The translations under genes and the position numbers were made by a program. The notes beneath the pieces were generated by a model that was not told the origin of the DNA, did no database searches, and saw only the letters and a program-made list of their open reading frames with translations. Positions 23,395 through 32,542 of a stretch of 64,000 nucleotides of DNA are shown piece after piece; positions within the stretch are counted from its first letter, which is position 1, and the number at the start of each line of letters is the position of its first letter. Origin of the DNA: Pleomorphomonas diazotrophica (lineage in GTDB: Bacteria; Pseudomonadota; Alphaproteobacteria; Rhizobiales; Pleomorphomonadaceae); the NCBI RefSeq assembly GCF_002844595.1, contig NZ_PJNW01000012.1, positions 1 to 64,000 of the forward strand, in the 5' to 3' direction.

Positions 23395-26300
23395 TCACTC
23401 GGCCGCCTTGGCAAGGTCGATGTCGTCGACCTCGTTGGCAGCCTGCAAATGCGGGCCATGATGAGCGGGCGCTTCATGCTGGGCGGCGGCGGGGTTCCAC
23501 CGTTCGCGCAGGCGCTCGATCACCACGTAGAACACGGGGGTGAAGACCAGCGTCAGCACGGTGGCCGCCAGCATGCCGCCCACCACGGTGGTGCCGAGCG
23601 ACTGCCGGCTGGCGGCGCCGGCCCCGGTGGCGAGCATCAGCGGCACCGCGCCGAGGATGAAGGCGAAGGCCGTCATCAGGATCGGGCGCAGACGCAGCCG
23701 GGCCGCCTCGCTGGCCGCCTCGACGATGCCGATGCCGTCGTCGCGCCGCCGCCGGGCGAACTCGACGATCAGGATGGCGTTCTTGGCGGCAAGGCCGATC
23801 AGCATGACGAAGCCGATCTGCGAATAGACGTCGATCTGCATGCCGCGCCACTGGATGGCGCCCAGCGCGCCGAACAGCGCCAAGGGCACGGTGAGCAGCA
23901 CCACGAAGGGCATGGTCCAGCTCTCGTATTGCGCGGCGAGGATCAGGAACACGAAGACGATGGCGAGGATGAACACCGCCGTCGCCGCCGATCCCGCCTT
24001 CAGCTCCTGGAAGGTGATGCCCGTCCACTCGTAGCCGAAGTCGCGCGGCAGCGTCTCGTTGGCCACCCGCTCCATGGCGGCGATCGCCTGGCCCGACGAG
24101 AAGCCGGGGGCCGGGCCGCCGTTGATCAGCGCCGAGGCGTTGGAGTTGTAGTGCGGCACCGTCTCCGGCCCCACGGTGGGCTTGAGTTCGCCGAGGGTGG
24201 AGAGCGGCACCATGCCGCCGCTGGCGTTCCTCACATAGAGGCGCGACAGGTCGGTGGCCGAGGAACGGGCGTCCTGGTCGGCCTGAAGCGTCACGCGGAA
24301 GGTGCGGCCGAACAGGTTGAAGTCGTTGACGTAGAGCGAGCCGAGATAGATCTGCAAGGTGTTGAAGATATCCGGCAGGCTGAGGCCCAGGAGCTTCGCC
24401 TTGTTGCGGTCGAGGTCGTAGACGAACTGCGGCGTCGAGGTGCCGAAGCTCGAGAACAGCTGGTGGGCGTTGAGCTCGGGCTGCTGGCGGGCGGCGTTGA
24501 GCAAGCCTTGCGTGGCGTCGTTCAGCGCCTGGCTGCCCTGGCCGGTCAGGTCCTTCACCTGGAACTCGAAGCCGCCGGTGGCGCCGAGGCCGGGGATGGA
24601 CGGCGGATCGAAGCTGAGCGCGAAGGCGTCGGGGATGGCCATCAGCTTGGGACGGACCTCTTCCACGATGCGCGAGGCGTGCTGCTCCGGCCCGCGCTCT
24701 TCCCACGGCTTCAGGATGGCGAACTCCACGGCCGAGTTGGACTGGGCCGCCGAGGTCAGGAAGTTGAGGCCGGAGATGGCGCCGACGATCTCGACGCCCG
24801 GCGTCGCCTCCAGAATGTCGCGCACCTGCTCGGACACCCGGTTGGTGCGTTCCAGCGAGGCGCCGTCGGGCAGCTGCACCACCACGAAGAAATAGCCCTG
24901 GTCTTCCACCGGCAGGAAGGTGGAGGGCGTGCGGTTCCAGAGCCAGTAGGTGGCGCCGATGGTGACGACGAAGAGGGCCAGCACCAGATAGCGCAGCTTG
25001 ACGAGGAGGCCGACGCTCGACGCATAGGCGTGCGACATGGCGCCGAAGGCCGAATTGAACCAGCGGAAGGGCGCGAACCGCGTCGCCCCCTGGTGGCGCA
25101 GGAAGGCGGCCGACAGGGCCGGGCTCAGCGTCAGCGAGTTGAAGGCGGAGATGCCGACCGAGATCGCCACGGTGAGCGCGAACTGGTTGTAGAGCTGGCC
25201 GGTGACGCCGGGGATGAAGGCGACGGGGATGAACACCGCCATCAGCACCGCCGTGGTGGCGATGATCGGCCCGGTCACCTCGCTCATCGCCTTGCGCGTG
25301 GCGGCGAGCGGCTTGAGGCCGGCCTCGATCTGCCGCTCCACATTCTCCACCACCACGATGGCGTCGTCGACCACGAGGCCGATGGCGAGCACCATGCCGA
25401 GCAGACTGAGCATGTTGAGCGAGAAACCCAGGAGATACATCACCACCAGCGTGCCGATCAGCGACACGGGAATGGCGATGGCCGGGATGACGGTGGTGCG
25501 CCAGCTTTGCAGGAAGATGAAGACCACGGCGATGACCAGCACCAGCGCCTCGCCCAGCGTCTTCAGCACGTCGTCCATCGACGCCTGCACGAAGCGCGTG
25601 GTGTCGTAATGCATGGCGTAGGAGATGCCGGCCGGGAAGCGCTTGGAAAGCTCCTCCATCTTGGCCTTCACGCCCTCCTGCAGGTCGAGCGCGTTGGAGC
25701 CGGGCATCTGGAACACGCCCAGCACCACCGTCGGGTCCTTGCCGAAGAAGGCGGAGGAGGAATATTGCAGCGCGCCCAGCTCGACGCGGGCGACATCCTT
25801 GAGCCGCACCACGGCGCCGCTCGGCCCGTCGGCCCGGAGCACGATCTCGCCGAACTCCTCGGCGCTCGACAGGCGGCCGACGGCGTTGACCTGCATCTCG
25901 AAGGCGGTGCCCTCCGGCGCCGGCGCCTGGCCGATCTTGCCGGCCGCCACCTGCACGTTCTGCTCGGCGATCGCCTGCTGCACGTCGACGGCGGTGAGGC
26001 CGAGGTTGGCGAGCTTGTCGGGGTCGAGCCAGACGCGCATGGAATAGCGCCGCTCGCCGAACACCTGCACGTCGCCGACGCCCGGCACGCGCTTCAAGGG
26101 GTCGAGGATCTGCAGGGCGGCGTAGTTGCTGAGCGCCACCGCGTCCACCGAATGGTCGGGCGAGATCAGGTTGACGATGAGGACGAAGTTGGGGTTCTGC
26201 TTCCTCACCGACACGCCCGTCTGGTTGACGATGGCCGGCAGCGACGACGACGCCTGCGACACGCGGTTCTGCACGTCGACGGCGGCGGTGTTGATGTCAT

Positions 26301-26592
26301 AGCCGACGTCGAAGGTGACGGTGATGGTCGACGAGCCGTCGTTGGAGCTCGAGGACGACATGTAGGTCATGCCCTCGACGCCGTTGATCTGCTGTTCCAG
26401 CGGCGTGGTCACCGTGTCGGCCACCACCTGGGCGCTGGCGCCGGGATAATGGGCGGAGACCACCACCTGCGGCGGCGAAATGTCCGGGAACTGGGCGACC
26501 GGCAGCAGCACGTAGCAGATGGCGCCGGCCAGCACCATGATGATGGCGATGGCCGACGCGAAGATCGGACGTCCGGTGAAGAAGCTTACCAT
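23395..26592 (-). CDS. RND multidrug efflux permease (HAE1 family)
   Basis: A 1065-residue inner-membrane transporter, the usual size. Twelve membrane helices can be traced (first FFTGRPIFASAIAIIMVLAGAI). Conserved marks include PDISPPQVVVSAHYPGASAQVV, the GLVVDDAIVVVENVERQIE segment of helix 4 with the proton-relay Asp pair, a GXSGKxxx-type EW-x-G-I periplasmic motif (YEWTGITFQE) and the SRQSLGTTVVGGMLAATVLTLVFTPVFYVV end. It exports hydrophobic toxins, antibiotics or solvents by proton antiport. The start overlaps the preceding small gene by ATGGTAA, implying translational coupling. Likely repressed by the divergent TetR protein. Confidence 0.95.
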   Translation of the reverse strand: MVSFFTGRPIFASAIAIIMVLAGAICYVLLPVAQFPDISPPQVVVSAHYPGASAQVVADTVTTPLEQQINGVEGMTYMSSSSSNDGSSTITVTFDVGYDINTAAVDVQNRVSQASSSLPAIVNQTGVSVRKQNPNFVLIVNLISPDHSVDAVALSNYAALQILDPLKRVPGVGDVQVFGERRYSMRVWLDPDKLANLGLTAVDVQQAIAEQNVQVAAGKIGQAPAPEGTAFEMQVNAVGRLSSAEEFGEIVLRADGPSGAVVRLKDVARVELGALQYSSSAFFGKDPTVVLGVFQMPGSNALDLQEGVKAKMEELSKRFPAGISYAMHYDTTRFVQASMDDVLKTLGEALVLVIAVVFIFLQSWRTTVIPAIAIPVSLIGTLVVMYLLGFSLNMLSLLGMVLAIGLVVDDAIVVVENVERQIEAGLKPLAATRKAMSEVTGPIIATTAVLMAVFIPVAFIPGVTGQLYNQFALTVAISVGISAFNSLTLSPALSAAFLRHQGATRFAPFRWFNSAFGAMSHAYASSVGLLVKLRYLVLALFVVTIGATYWLWNRTPSTFLPVEDQGYFFVVVQLPDGASLERTNRVSEQVRDILEATPGVEIVGAISGLNFLTSAAQSNSAVEFAILKPWEERGPEQHASRIVEEVRPKLMAIPDAFALSFDPPSIPGLGATGGFEFQVKDLTGQGSQALNDATQGLLNAARQQPELNAHQLFSSFGTSTPQFVYDLDRNKAKLLGLSLPDIFNTLQIYLGSLYVNDFNLFGRTFRVTLQADQDARSSATDLSRLYVRNASGGMVPLSTLGELKPTVGPETVPHYNSNASALINGGPAPGFSSGQAIAAMERVANETLPRDFGYEWTGITFQELKAGSAATAVFILAIVFVFLILAAQYESWTMPFVVLLTVPLALFGALGAIQWRGMQIDVYSQIGFVMLIGLAAKNAILIVEFARRRRDDGIGIVEAASEAARLRLRPILMTAFAFILGAVPLMLATGAGAASRQSLGTTVVGGMLAATVLTLVFTPVFYVVIERLRERWNPAAAQHEAPAHHGPHLQAANEVDDIDLAKAAE

Positions 26593-26783
26593 GTGCAGGC
26601 CTCGCCTAGCGATTTTGCTGCCATCCAGCAGGGAACCGCCTTGCCATCGGCGGTGTTGTTCAGACGGTCGCCGATCCGCCGCAGTTGGCGCCCAACCTTC
26701 TCGGGATGCACCCGGTCGGCGCGCATCACGGTGAGCACCAGGGGATCGGCAAGGAGCTCGTCCAAAGTGAGTTCTCTCTTCAT
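26586..26783 (-). CDS. Small protein translationally coupled to the RND permease
   Basis: A 65-residue soluble basic protein beginning MKRELTLDELLADPLVLTVMRADRV, then EKVGRQLRRIGDRL. Small proteins with an LxDLLxDPLxxxVMRADxV core occur widely in this bacterial group without known function. GAGGAG precedes the ATG at 26783 by seven bases. The stop overlaps the permease start (ATGGTAA), so this is the first gene of the RND operon and its translation feeds the permease. It could be a regulator or just a coupling frame. Its conservation next to pumps would be telling. Confidence 0.75.
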   Translation of the reverse strand: MKRELTLDELLADPLVLTVMRADRVHPEKVGRQLRRIGDRLNNTADGKAVPCWMAAKSLGEACTW

Positions 26784-26871
26784 GACAAGTCTCCTCGGCC
26801 TCTCATACGAAAGGCGCACTTCACCGTTGCCGTTCCCGGAGGGGGCCAGCCTTGACGCACTGGAAAGGGGG

Positions 26872-26913
26872 TGTTACCTGTCAGTAACATTCCTGACGTT
26901 ACAGATCGGTAAC
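26872..26913. promoter_or_regulatory. Two TetR operators controlling the RND operon and its regulator
   Basis: TGTTAC-N6-GTAACA (26872-26889) and GTTAC-N6-GTAAC (26898-26913) lie 25 bp apart between the divergent TetR gene and the small-gene/permease operon. Perfect arms and the doubled layout make this the clearest operator in the window. Confidence 0.8.
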
Positions 26914-26938
26914 ATGGGCGTCAAGGCGCCTTGGCACT

Positions 26939-27577
26939 ATGGACAATGACGAATTGGTGAGCGAGTGCGTGAAGAGCGCACGTCCCCGTGAGCGGATCAT
27001 CGACACGGCGCAGCTCCTGTTCCGCAAGCACGGCATTCGCGGCGTCGGTGTGGACGCCATCGCCGAGGCGGCGGGCACCAACAAGATGACGCTCTACCGC
27101 CACTTCGGCTCCAAGGACGAGCTGATCGCCGAATGCCTGCGCGAGACGGCGCGCGGCGCCGATCCCTTCTGGCGCGACCTTGAAGACAACTTCCCCGGCG
27201 ATCCCCTGGCGCAGCTTCACGAATGGGTGCGCGCCGTCGCCACCTACGCCAGCATGGAAGCCGGCGGCTGCGACCTCGTCACCGCCGCCTTCGAACTCCC
27301 CGAACCCGACCACCCCGCCCGCCTCGTGGTGGAAGCCTTCAAACACGACCAACGCCAACGCCTCATCGCCCTCTGCCGCAAGGCCGGCATCAAGGAAGCG
27401 GAAAAGCTGGCCGACACGCTGGGCCTATTGCTCGAAGGCGCCAGGGTGAACCGGCGAAGCGTGGGGCCGGACGGCCCGTCGGCAAGGTTCGTGATGCTGG
27501 CCGAGGCGGTGATCGCGTCGTTCAGCGCGGCCGGGAAGGTGGAGACGAAGGGGAAGAAGGTGGCGGAGGGGGTGTAG
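26939..27577 (+). CDS. TetR/AcrR family regulator of the RND operon
   Basis: A 212-residue regulator. HTH: RERIIDTAQLLFRKHGIRGVGVDAIAEAAGTNKMTLYRHFGSKDELIAEC (residues about 17-66). The C-terminal domain has MEAGGCDLVTAAFELPEPDHPAR, also seen as a decayed copy at 28316-28490. It is divergent from the efflux operon with two GTTAC-N6-GTAAC sites between, so it very probably represses the pump and itself and is released by pump substrates. The start ATG at 26939 lies 26 bases after the second site. Confidence 0.93.
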   Translation: MDNDELVSECVKSARPRERIIDTAQLLFRKHGIRGVGVDAIAEAAGTNKMTLYRHFGSKDELIAECLRETARGADPFWRDLEDNFPGDPLAQLHEWVRAVATYASMEAGGCDLVTAAFELPEPDHPARLVVEAFKHDQRQRLIALCRKAGIKEAEKLADTLGLLLEGARVNRRSVGPDGPSARFVMLAEAVIASFSAAGKVETKGKKVAEGV

Positions 27578-27610
27578 GGCGGAAGCCTCCCGCACTCACC
27601 ACCCCAATGT

Positions 27611-27941
27611 CGCCCTATATTAGCCGACCACCCCATCCTGCCTGAGGTCCTCGCCTGCGCGAGGATGACAGGAAATTGATATAAAACATAGGTTTAGCGT
27701 AGAGCCCTGCACTCAGCGCCCGGCCTCCCATCCCTATCACGCTGTCTCCTCGCAAGCGTCAGGCCGTCTGTTCGCAAGTATCAGTCCGTCATCCTCGCGC
27801 AGGCGAGGACCTCAGGCCGAAAGAGGCGCAACGCCGATATCAATCTCCGGCGCGCCAGCGCGCCGCCCCCATCAAGCTGTCCTCCTCTGCGAAGGCAGAG
27901 GATCTCAGGCCGGCAAGGGCGCAACGCGGATATCACCCTCC
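27611..27941. repeat. R1 element, copy 8, with an extra tandem half unit
   Basis: Full unit 27611-27848 (CGCCCTATATTAGCCG to GCCGATATCAATCTCC) with a long centre, then a second right half at about 27870-27941 whose arm reads CCTCTGCGAAGGCAGAGGATC. The two right halves have different stems (TCGC/GCGA versus CTCTGC/GCAGAG) but both still pair. Confidence 0.85.
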
Positions 27942-27956
27942 GGCGCAGGTACGGCA

Positions 27957-27973
27957 TTCCGACATCTACGGAA
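27957..27973. promoter_or_regulatory. Inverted repeat upstream of HTH gene
   Basis: TTCCG-N7-CGGAA, 60 bases before the orphan HTH antitoxin-like gene, a candidate site for its autoregulation. Confidence 0.35.
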
Positions 27974-28032
27974 ATCCCGTATACCCTCTTCCCGCACCCC
28001 CCTCCAAGCGACGGCCACGAGAAGCAACAAAG

Positions 28033-28305
28033 GTGAAACCCATCGCGCTGCCTGCCGATCCGGCCGACGCCGAGGACTTCGACGCGCCAATCGAGGCCCT
28101 GAACCGAGCCCAGCGCGCCCGCCTGATCCGCAAGACGCGCACCGGCCTCGGCCTCTCCCAAGCCGAGTTCGCCAACCGCTTCCGCGTCCCCGTCGGCACC
28201 CTGCGCGACTGGGAACAGGCGCGTGCAACTGCGCCAGATTTCGCCATCGCGTATGTCAGGGTGATCGGCCTGCATCCGGACATGGTGGCGAAGGTGGTGG
28301 CGTGA
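28033..28305 (+). CDS. Orphan XRE-type antitoxin-like HTH protein
   Basis: A 90-residue protein starting at GTG. The N-terminal LPADPADAEDFDAPIEALNRAQRARLIRKTR precedes a helix-turn-helix, LGLSQAEFANRFRVPVGTLRDWEQARATAPDFAIAYVRVIGLHP. This is the COG2944 antitoxin-type layout, usually encoded just after a BrnT or HigB toxin. No toxin is found in the 90 bp between the R1 element and this gene, nor downstream, so it appears orphaned. A TTCCG-N7-CGGAA palindrome upstream is a possible operator. It now borders a TetR relic and the SIR2 gene. Confidence 0.8.
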   Translation: MKPIALPADPADAEDFDAPIEALNRAQRARLIRKTRTGLGLSQAEFANRFRVPVGTLRDWEQARATAPDFAIAYVRVIGLHPDMVAKVVA

Positions 28306-28315
28306 GGCGGGCGAT

Positions 28316-28490
28316 TGGAACCGGGCGGCTGCGACCTCCTGACAGTGGCTTCCAACTTCCCAAGCCGACTACCCCGCCCGCCAATTGGGGAAGCCCCAAG
28401 TGCGAACGGCGCGGGAAGTTGGTGCAGCTTTGCCGCGAGGCAAGAGGGCGTCGAGGCGGAGGGTTTGACCGATGAGGCATTACCTCGCGT
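28316..28490 (+). pseudogene. Frameshifted relic of a TetR regulator C-terminus
   Basis: Forward translation begins EPGGCDLLTVASNFP, matching EAGGCDLVTAAFELP of the TetR protein at 26939. After about 28365 the match continues in another frame: CERRGKLVQLCREARG against HDQRQRLIALCRKAGI. DNA identity is visible throughout. So a paralogue's C-terminal portion survives without its DNA-binding half, broken by a frameshift, directly against the 3' end of the SIR2 gene. Confidence 0.7.
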
Positions 28491-31400
28491 CCCACCTTCG
28501 CCTCAGCGAAATTAGTCTATGATCGCTCTTTAACGCGTCGTCAGCTTCCCCAATTCGCTGTAATATTTCTTCCATCCCGTAAGGCCACGCCGACGCATCG
28601 TCCGGCAGAATCTTATGAAGAACTGCCAACGCCTGTTCAGGATGCCGATCTAGGATGCTGCCCCCAGACCGGCGGAGCTCGGGTAGCATTAAATGGTCTC
28701 GCTCGATTTTGGTCAGAAGCGGCAAAATTAACGAGGCTATAGCAGGAAACTGATCGCCGCTGGAGAAGGCTAACTCGCAAAGGCGAGCGGACATATTTGG
28801 AGATCTAGCTGATAATTGGCGCGGCCAAATTTGAAGTAACTCCGGCAACCGCCCCTTCCATTGCTTATGAGATTTCTTGCTCTTCTCGGTAGACCAACGT
28901 TGGACCTGCCATAGAACGTGTGATCGAAATTCATCGTCAGTCCTAAGGAGCAGGCTGCGCATCTCGCCGCTAGAAATGCAGCGCTCGCCGGTGGTATTGT
29001 CAATAGTTCCCCAGCCCGCTAAAATTATACCTGCGATAATTTCGCGATATGAGCGGCGCGAGGATAGAGGATTTGCCGCAAACTCCAGCAAGTCCGTCTT
29101 GAGTCTCATATAAAGTTCTCTATGGGGAGTTGTCGCTCCCCACAAAAAGCCCGACCATGCTGAGTCGCGTTCGTCGGTGTTACTGCTATGAAGCGCCGGC
29201 AACAGTTGTTGTTCTGTCCATCGCGGATCTACAGCAAAAAACCAATTAAGGTGGTGAAAAAAGATCACCAATGCATGCTTGCGCAAGTCATTCGGAAGAG
29301 ACAGAAGGGCCTCAATATGAGCAAGCCATTCGGAAGGAAATCCTTGGCTCTGGCTCAAGTTGCTCCTGCGAGGATCATTAAAAAGTGCTCGGGCGATCAT
29401 GCCAGTAGGTGAGTTAATCGCCTCCATAGTCCAGTCTGGCTCATCGCTGCTCCCTACGACACCCGAGCGTCCTGCGTCTGGAGATTCGTGAAGGACACTT
29501 ACCAGCTTCTCGAAAATACGATCGAAAGTTGGGAGGCACTCCTTAGTCAGTTTGGTACTGGCTTCCTGAAGCCAACTGGTCGTAGAGTGGATGATTGCTA
29601 CAAGGTGCGTATGAGGACAGCGAACCAGTCGCTCGGCGATCAACTGGACGAGACGTTCCTTGTCATTTTTCCGTGCCTGCGAATTGAAAAACCGTCGCCA
29701 TGCCCACTCTGGAAAATCCCCTCGTTTAGCTGAGTAGGCTAGTGCAGCAAAAGCACGCGCAGGACGCTGGGCGACGAGACCGGCAAAAGGATCGTTCTCG
29801 ACAAGAAAGTCCTCTGATCGACCGGTGTGCTCTTTGGCGAGCAGTAATAACTGTGAAAGGGGTATACCCGCCAGTTTCTCATGGTCAGTGTTGGTCCTAA
29901 CCCATCCTCCCCGACTCTCCGGCGAGTCGGCGGCCTTCGCTCCATAATCCTCCCTCCAGTCAGGGGCGTCAGTGCGGAGAAGTTTCGCTTTCAAACGCGT
30001 CTTGGGAGGAAGCCTGCATCGAGACATTTGAAGCCAATGAGTGCGGTCAAGAATTGACTCAGCTCGCCTAATCTTAAAATCCGCAAGCTTCTCCCGTGGC
30101 CATCGCTTTGGGCCTCTCAATAGCTTTTGTTCGACTAATTCGCGCGACGTTTGGCTCAGTTTCTTCCACCGTCCAGCAATGACTAGCAAAAGGTCTCGCT
30201 GATGATAGCTATTCCAGAATGCGGCATCGCTCAGGGACTTTATGACTTGTGTAAAATCATCCTCAGTAACAATGCCTCGGTCCGCTGATGCCCATATTCG
30301 CAGTCGCGCAAAGATGGTTTCATCGTCGGTGGGCCACGACGCGAATTCGTGCTTTGCGGCTAATCTATTGGCTTTGGCAAGTTGGGAGAAAAGTTCCGTA
30401 AACCGGACAACTACAGCGGAAAGCCCGTGTGTTCGGTGATATTCGTCGCCTCCGACGTTGTCCTTAACTATCGGACTTATATTAGTAAGCCCATAGCCAC
30501 CGATCTCGCGCTCAAGTGAAAGAGCCAGCTCGAGATTCTGTCGCAGAAGTTTAACGACAGCCGCACACCACTCGTCCGGAATCAATATTGCTTCGTGCTC
30601 TTCAGGATACCTAACGTCCATCCGTAGCAGGCGACCGGCGTCGCCTTCGTCGGTCCCTGACACGGGCGGCGTCGGGCCACTGCCGAAAGCCGGCTCCGCA
30701 GAAAGGCGTGGCCGTACCAACTCAGCATACCGTCGCACGACAGCGCTGCTCCAACCGTCTGCCTCTATGGCCGCTTGCAACTCATACCAACCTTTGTGGA
30801 AATCTTTGGTGTTGTCCCAAGCTTCAAAAAGCAATCGCCAAGCGTTGCGAATGTCCTGATGTACTTTTCGGCCGCTCCTTTCCAGTTCCCACGAGATGTA
30901 CCCTTGAATACTCCGATGAAGTGACTGCTGATGAGCAGCCCACCAAACAGCGGCAGGCTGATCGCAGACCTTGGTGAGCCATGCTCCGAGCTGTTCGATT
31001 CGGGGAGCGAGACGCGGGAAATGGTTAGCCCCATGTCCACGAAATGCCGCAAGATTTTCATCGCTAATCGTTGATCGATCAAGGCGATTAAGTTCAAATG
31101 CATCCCACGCAGCTAATGGCACCTCGCGCTTGGCGTAATAGTTTTCTGGGTCTAGTTTCGTCGGCGGGATATCCGAGTCGAGACCGTATAAATCGAACGG
31201 ATCGACATAGGGACCTTTGTGGCCGAACGATCCTGACCTGCCTGGCTTTCCAAATCGGCGATGTTTGTCGAATACACATAACCATTCAGCTGATGGAACA
31301 ATCTCTCCGATACAAAACTTCTTCACGCCTTCATATGTCGAAATAACATGCGCAACTTGGCCTCGCTGATGTGGCTGAATTACTGTCGGGCCTTTCTTGG

Positions 31401-32334
31401 CTGCCTCTATGACCTTAGCAGCCCAAGCGTCAGGATCACGCGCCCGCTCGGCCCAAGCCTCGAGGGATGTCCACAAAGCAGCGTGCTCGTTATCCGGGCT
31501 ATAAGGGATAGCTTCGACACCTTTGTGCCGCCATTGTGCAGAGGCGTCGTCGTGGCCGCCGGACTGAAAAGCATATGCAGTTTCGAGCTTCCCAGAGGTT
31601 CTTCGTAGAGCTTCAAGGAGATATTGAACTGGAGGGTCGTCAGCGGCGTATCCTACAAATACAACTACATAGGTTCGAAGTATTTCTTGAATAAATTCTG
31701 TTGCCCATCCGTCCGACAGATATGCTCGACCAAATTCGGAACTTGAGAGAACAAAACCATCGCCCTCAGCACCGGTATAGGTCGGTGTGGATCGACCGTG
31801 CAAGTATACTATTCCATTAAGCTCATTGGGACGCTGAGGGTCTGGTAATCGCGGTGGCTGCCACGTCTGGATTCCCGGCTCGCAATTATCAAACAACCTG
31901 TCGAAGTTGGTGGTGACCAGTTGCACAACGCCTTCTGGGGTGGTTGCCAAGTCGAGCAAAATCCTGTGCGCCGTCAGATCACAATCGGTAGGCGGCATCA
32001 ACGCTGAAGCTACGGCTTCGTCAATGTCTTGCGATGCAAAGTCCCTTTCCAAGAGGCCGAAAACGCGGTCGGCCGAGATAACGCCGGAAATACCAACGCG
32101 TCGGTCTATTTCTTGAGCTTCTTGGATGAGCTTGTAGGCTGGGCTGTCTTTGTCAACTCCAAGTTTGGAAACTACCCTGCGAGCCAAACCAAAGAAATCT
32201 GGAAGATTTGCTCGCGCTCTTGAGACCCCGGCTCCACAGAAGAATATTACGCGGCCCTGATCTCTGGCGAGAAGCAGATCGTCAGGTATTGATGGTCCGT
32301 CGGCTAAGAATCGCAAAGCGAGCCTCCACTTCAT
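28480..32334 (-). CDS. SIR2-family anti-phage protein (Dsr1-like, DUF4020-type)
   Basis: A 1284-residue cytoplasmic protein. Residues 20-290 form a SIR2 domain: VIFFCGAGVSRARANLPDF (NAD loop, 30-46), QLVTTNFDRLFD (Asn143) and IVYLHGRS with the catalytic His179, so NADase chemistry should be intact. The remaining about 1000 residues are helical-looking with no motif I can name. Size and layout match defence-associated sirtuins of the Dsr1 type that deplete NAD when phage is sensed. The locus is strikingly AT-richer than its surroundings, indicating transfer. No partner gene is adjacent. Family role is established for relatives; activity here is inferred. Confidence 0.85.
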   Translation of the reverse strand: MKWRLALRFLADGPSIPDDLLLARDQGRVIFFCGAGVSRARANLPDFFGLARRVVSKLGVDKDSPAYKLIQEAQEIDRRVGISGVISADRVFGLLERDFASQDIDEAVASALMPPTDCDLTAHRILLDLATTPEGVVQLVTTNFDRLFDNCEPGIQTWQPPRLPDPQRPNELNGIVYLHGRSTPTYTGAEGDGFVLSSSEFGRAYLSDGWATEFIQEILRTYVVVFVGYAADDPPVQYLLEALRRTSGKLETAYAFQSGGHDDASAQWRHKGVEAIPYSPDNEHAALWTSLEAWAERARDPDAWAAKVIEAAKKGPTVIQPHQRGQVAHVISTYEGVKKFCIGEIVPSAEWLCVFDKHRRFGKPGRSGSFGHKGPYVDPFDLYGLDSDIPPTKLDPENYYAKREVPLAAWDAFELNRLDRSTISDENLAAFRGHGANHFPRLAPRIEQLGAWLTKVCDQPAAVWWAAHQQSLHRSIQGYISWELERSGRKVHQDIRNAWRLLFEAWDNTKDFHKGWYELQAAIEADGWSSAVVRRYAELVRPRLSAEPAFGSGPTPPVSGTDEGDAGRLLRMDVRYPEEHEAILIPDEWCAAVVKLLRQNLELALSLEREIGGYGLTNISPIVKDNVGGDEYHRTHGLSAVVVRFTELFSQLAKANRLAAKHEFASWPTDDETIFARLRIWASADRGIVTEDDFTQVIKSLSDAAFWNSYHQRDLLLVIAGRWKKLSQTSRELVEQKLLRGPKRWPREKLADFKIRRAESILDRTHWLQMSRCRLPPKTRLKAKLLRTDAPDWREDYGAKAADSPESRGGWVRTNTDHEKLAGIPLSQLLLLAKEHTGRSEDFLVENDPFAGLVAQRPARAFAALAYSAKRGDFPEWAWRRFFNSQARKNDKERLVQLIAERLVRCPHTHLVAIIHSTTSWLQEASTKLTKECLPTFDRIFEKLVSVLHESPDAGRSGVVGSSDEPDWTMEAINSPTGMIARALFNDPRRSNLSQSQGFPSEWLAHIEALLSLPNDLRKHALVIFFHHLNWFFAVDPRWTEQQLLPALHSSNTDERDSAWSGFLWGATTPHRELYMRLKTDLLEFAANPLSSRRSYREIIAGIILAGWGTIDNTTGERCISSGEMRSLLLRTDDEFRSHVLWQVQRWSTEKSKKSHKQWKGRLPELLQIWPRQLSARSPNMSARLCELAFSSGDQFPAIASLILPLLTKIERDHLMLPELRRSGGSILDRHPEQALAVLHKILPDDASAWPYGMEEILQRIGEADDALKSDHRLISLRRRWDAR

Positions 32335-32542
32335 GCGTTTACTTTAACTACCAAAGTCTGCGCCTTAGTAGTCAGTAATTTCTAGTTGTCCCTGCAAAGG
32401 AGTGGAGTTCTCGGCCTGTCACGCCGGTCCGCGGCGATCTGTTAAGCCGGAGCGTGACAATCCTGGAGTAAAAGGCCCCTTCGGCAGCGCCGCGCTTGCC
32501 CCCCTGGGCCGATATCTCCTTGAGCTGCCAGCTGAGGAGGAA

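Noticed and set aside
23341-26949. 1202-codon plus-strand open frame antisense to the RND permease
   Set aside because: Composition dominated by His, Arg, Gly, Glu without any domain; the opposite strand encodes a complete RND permease.
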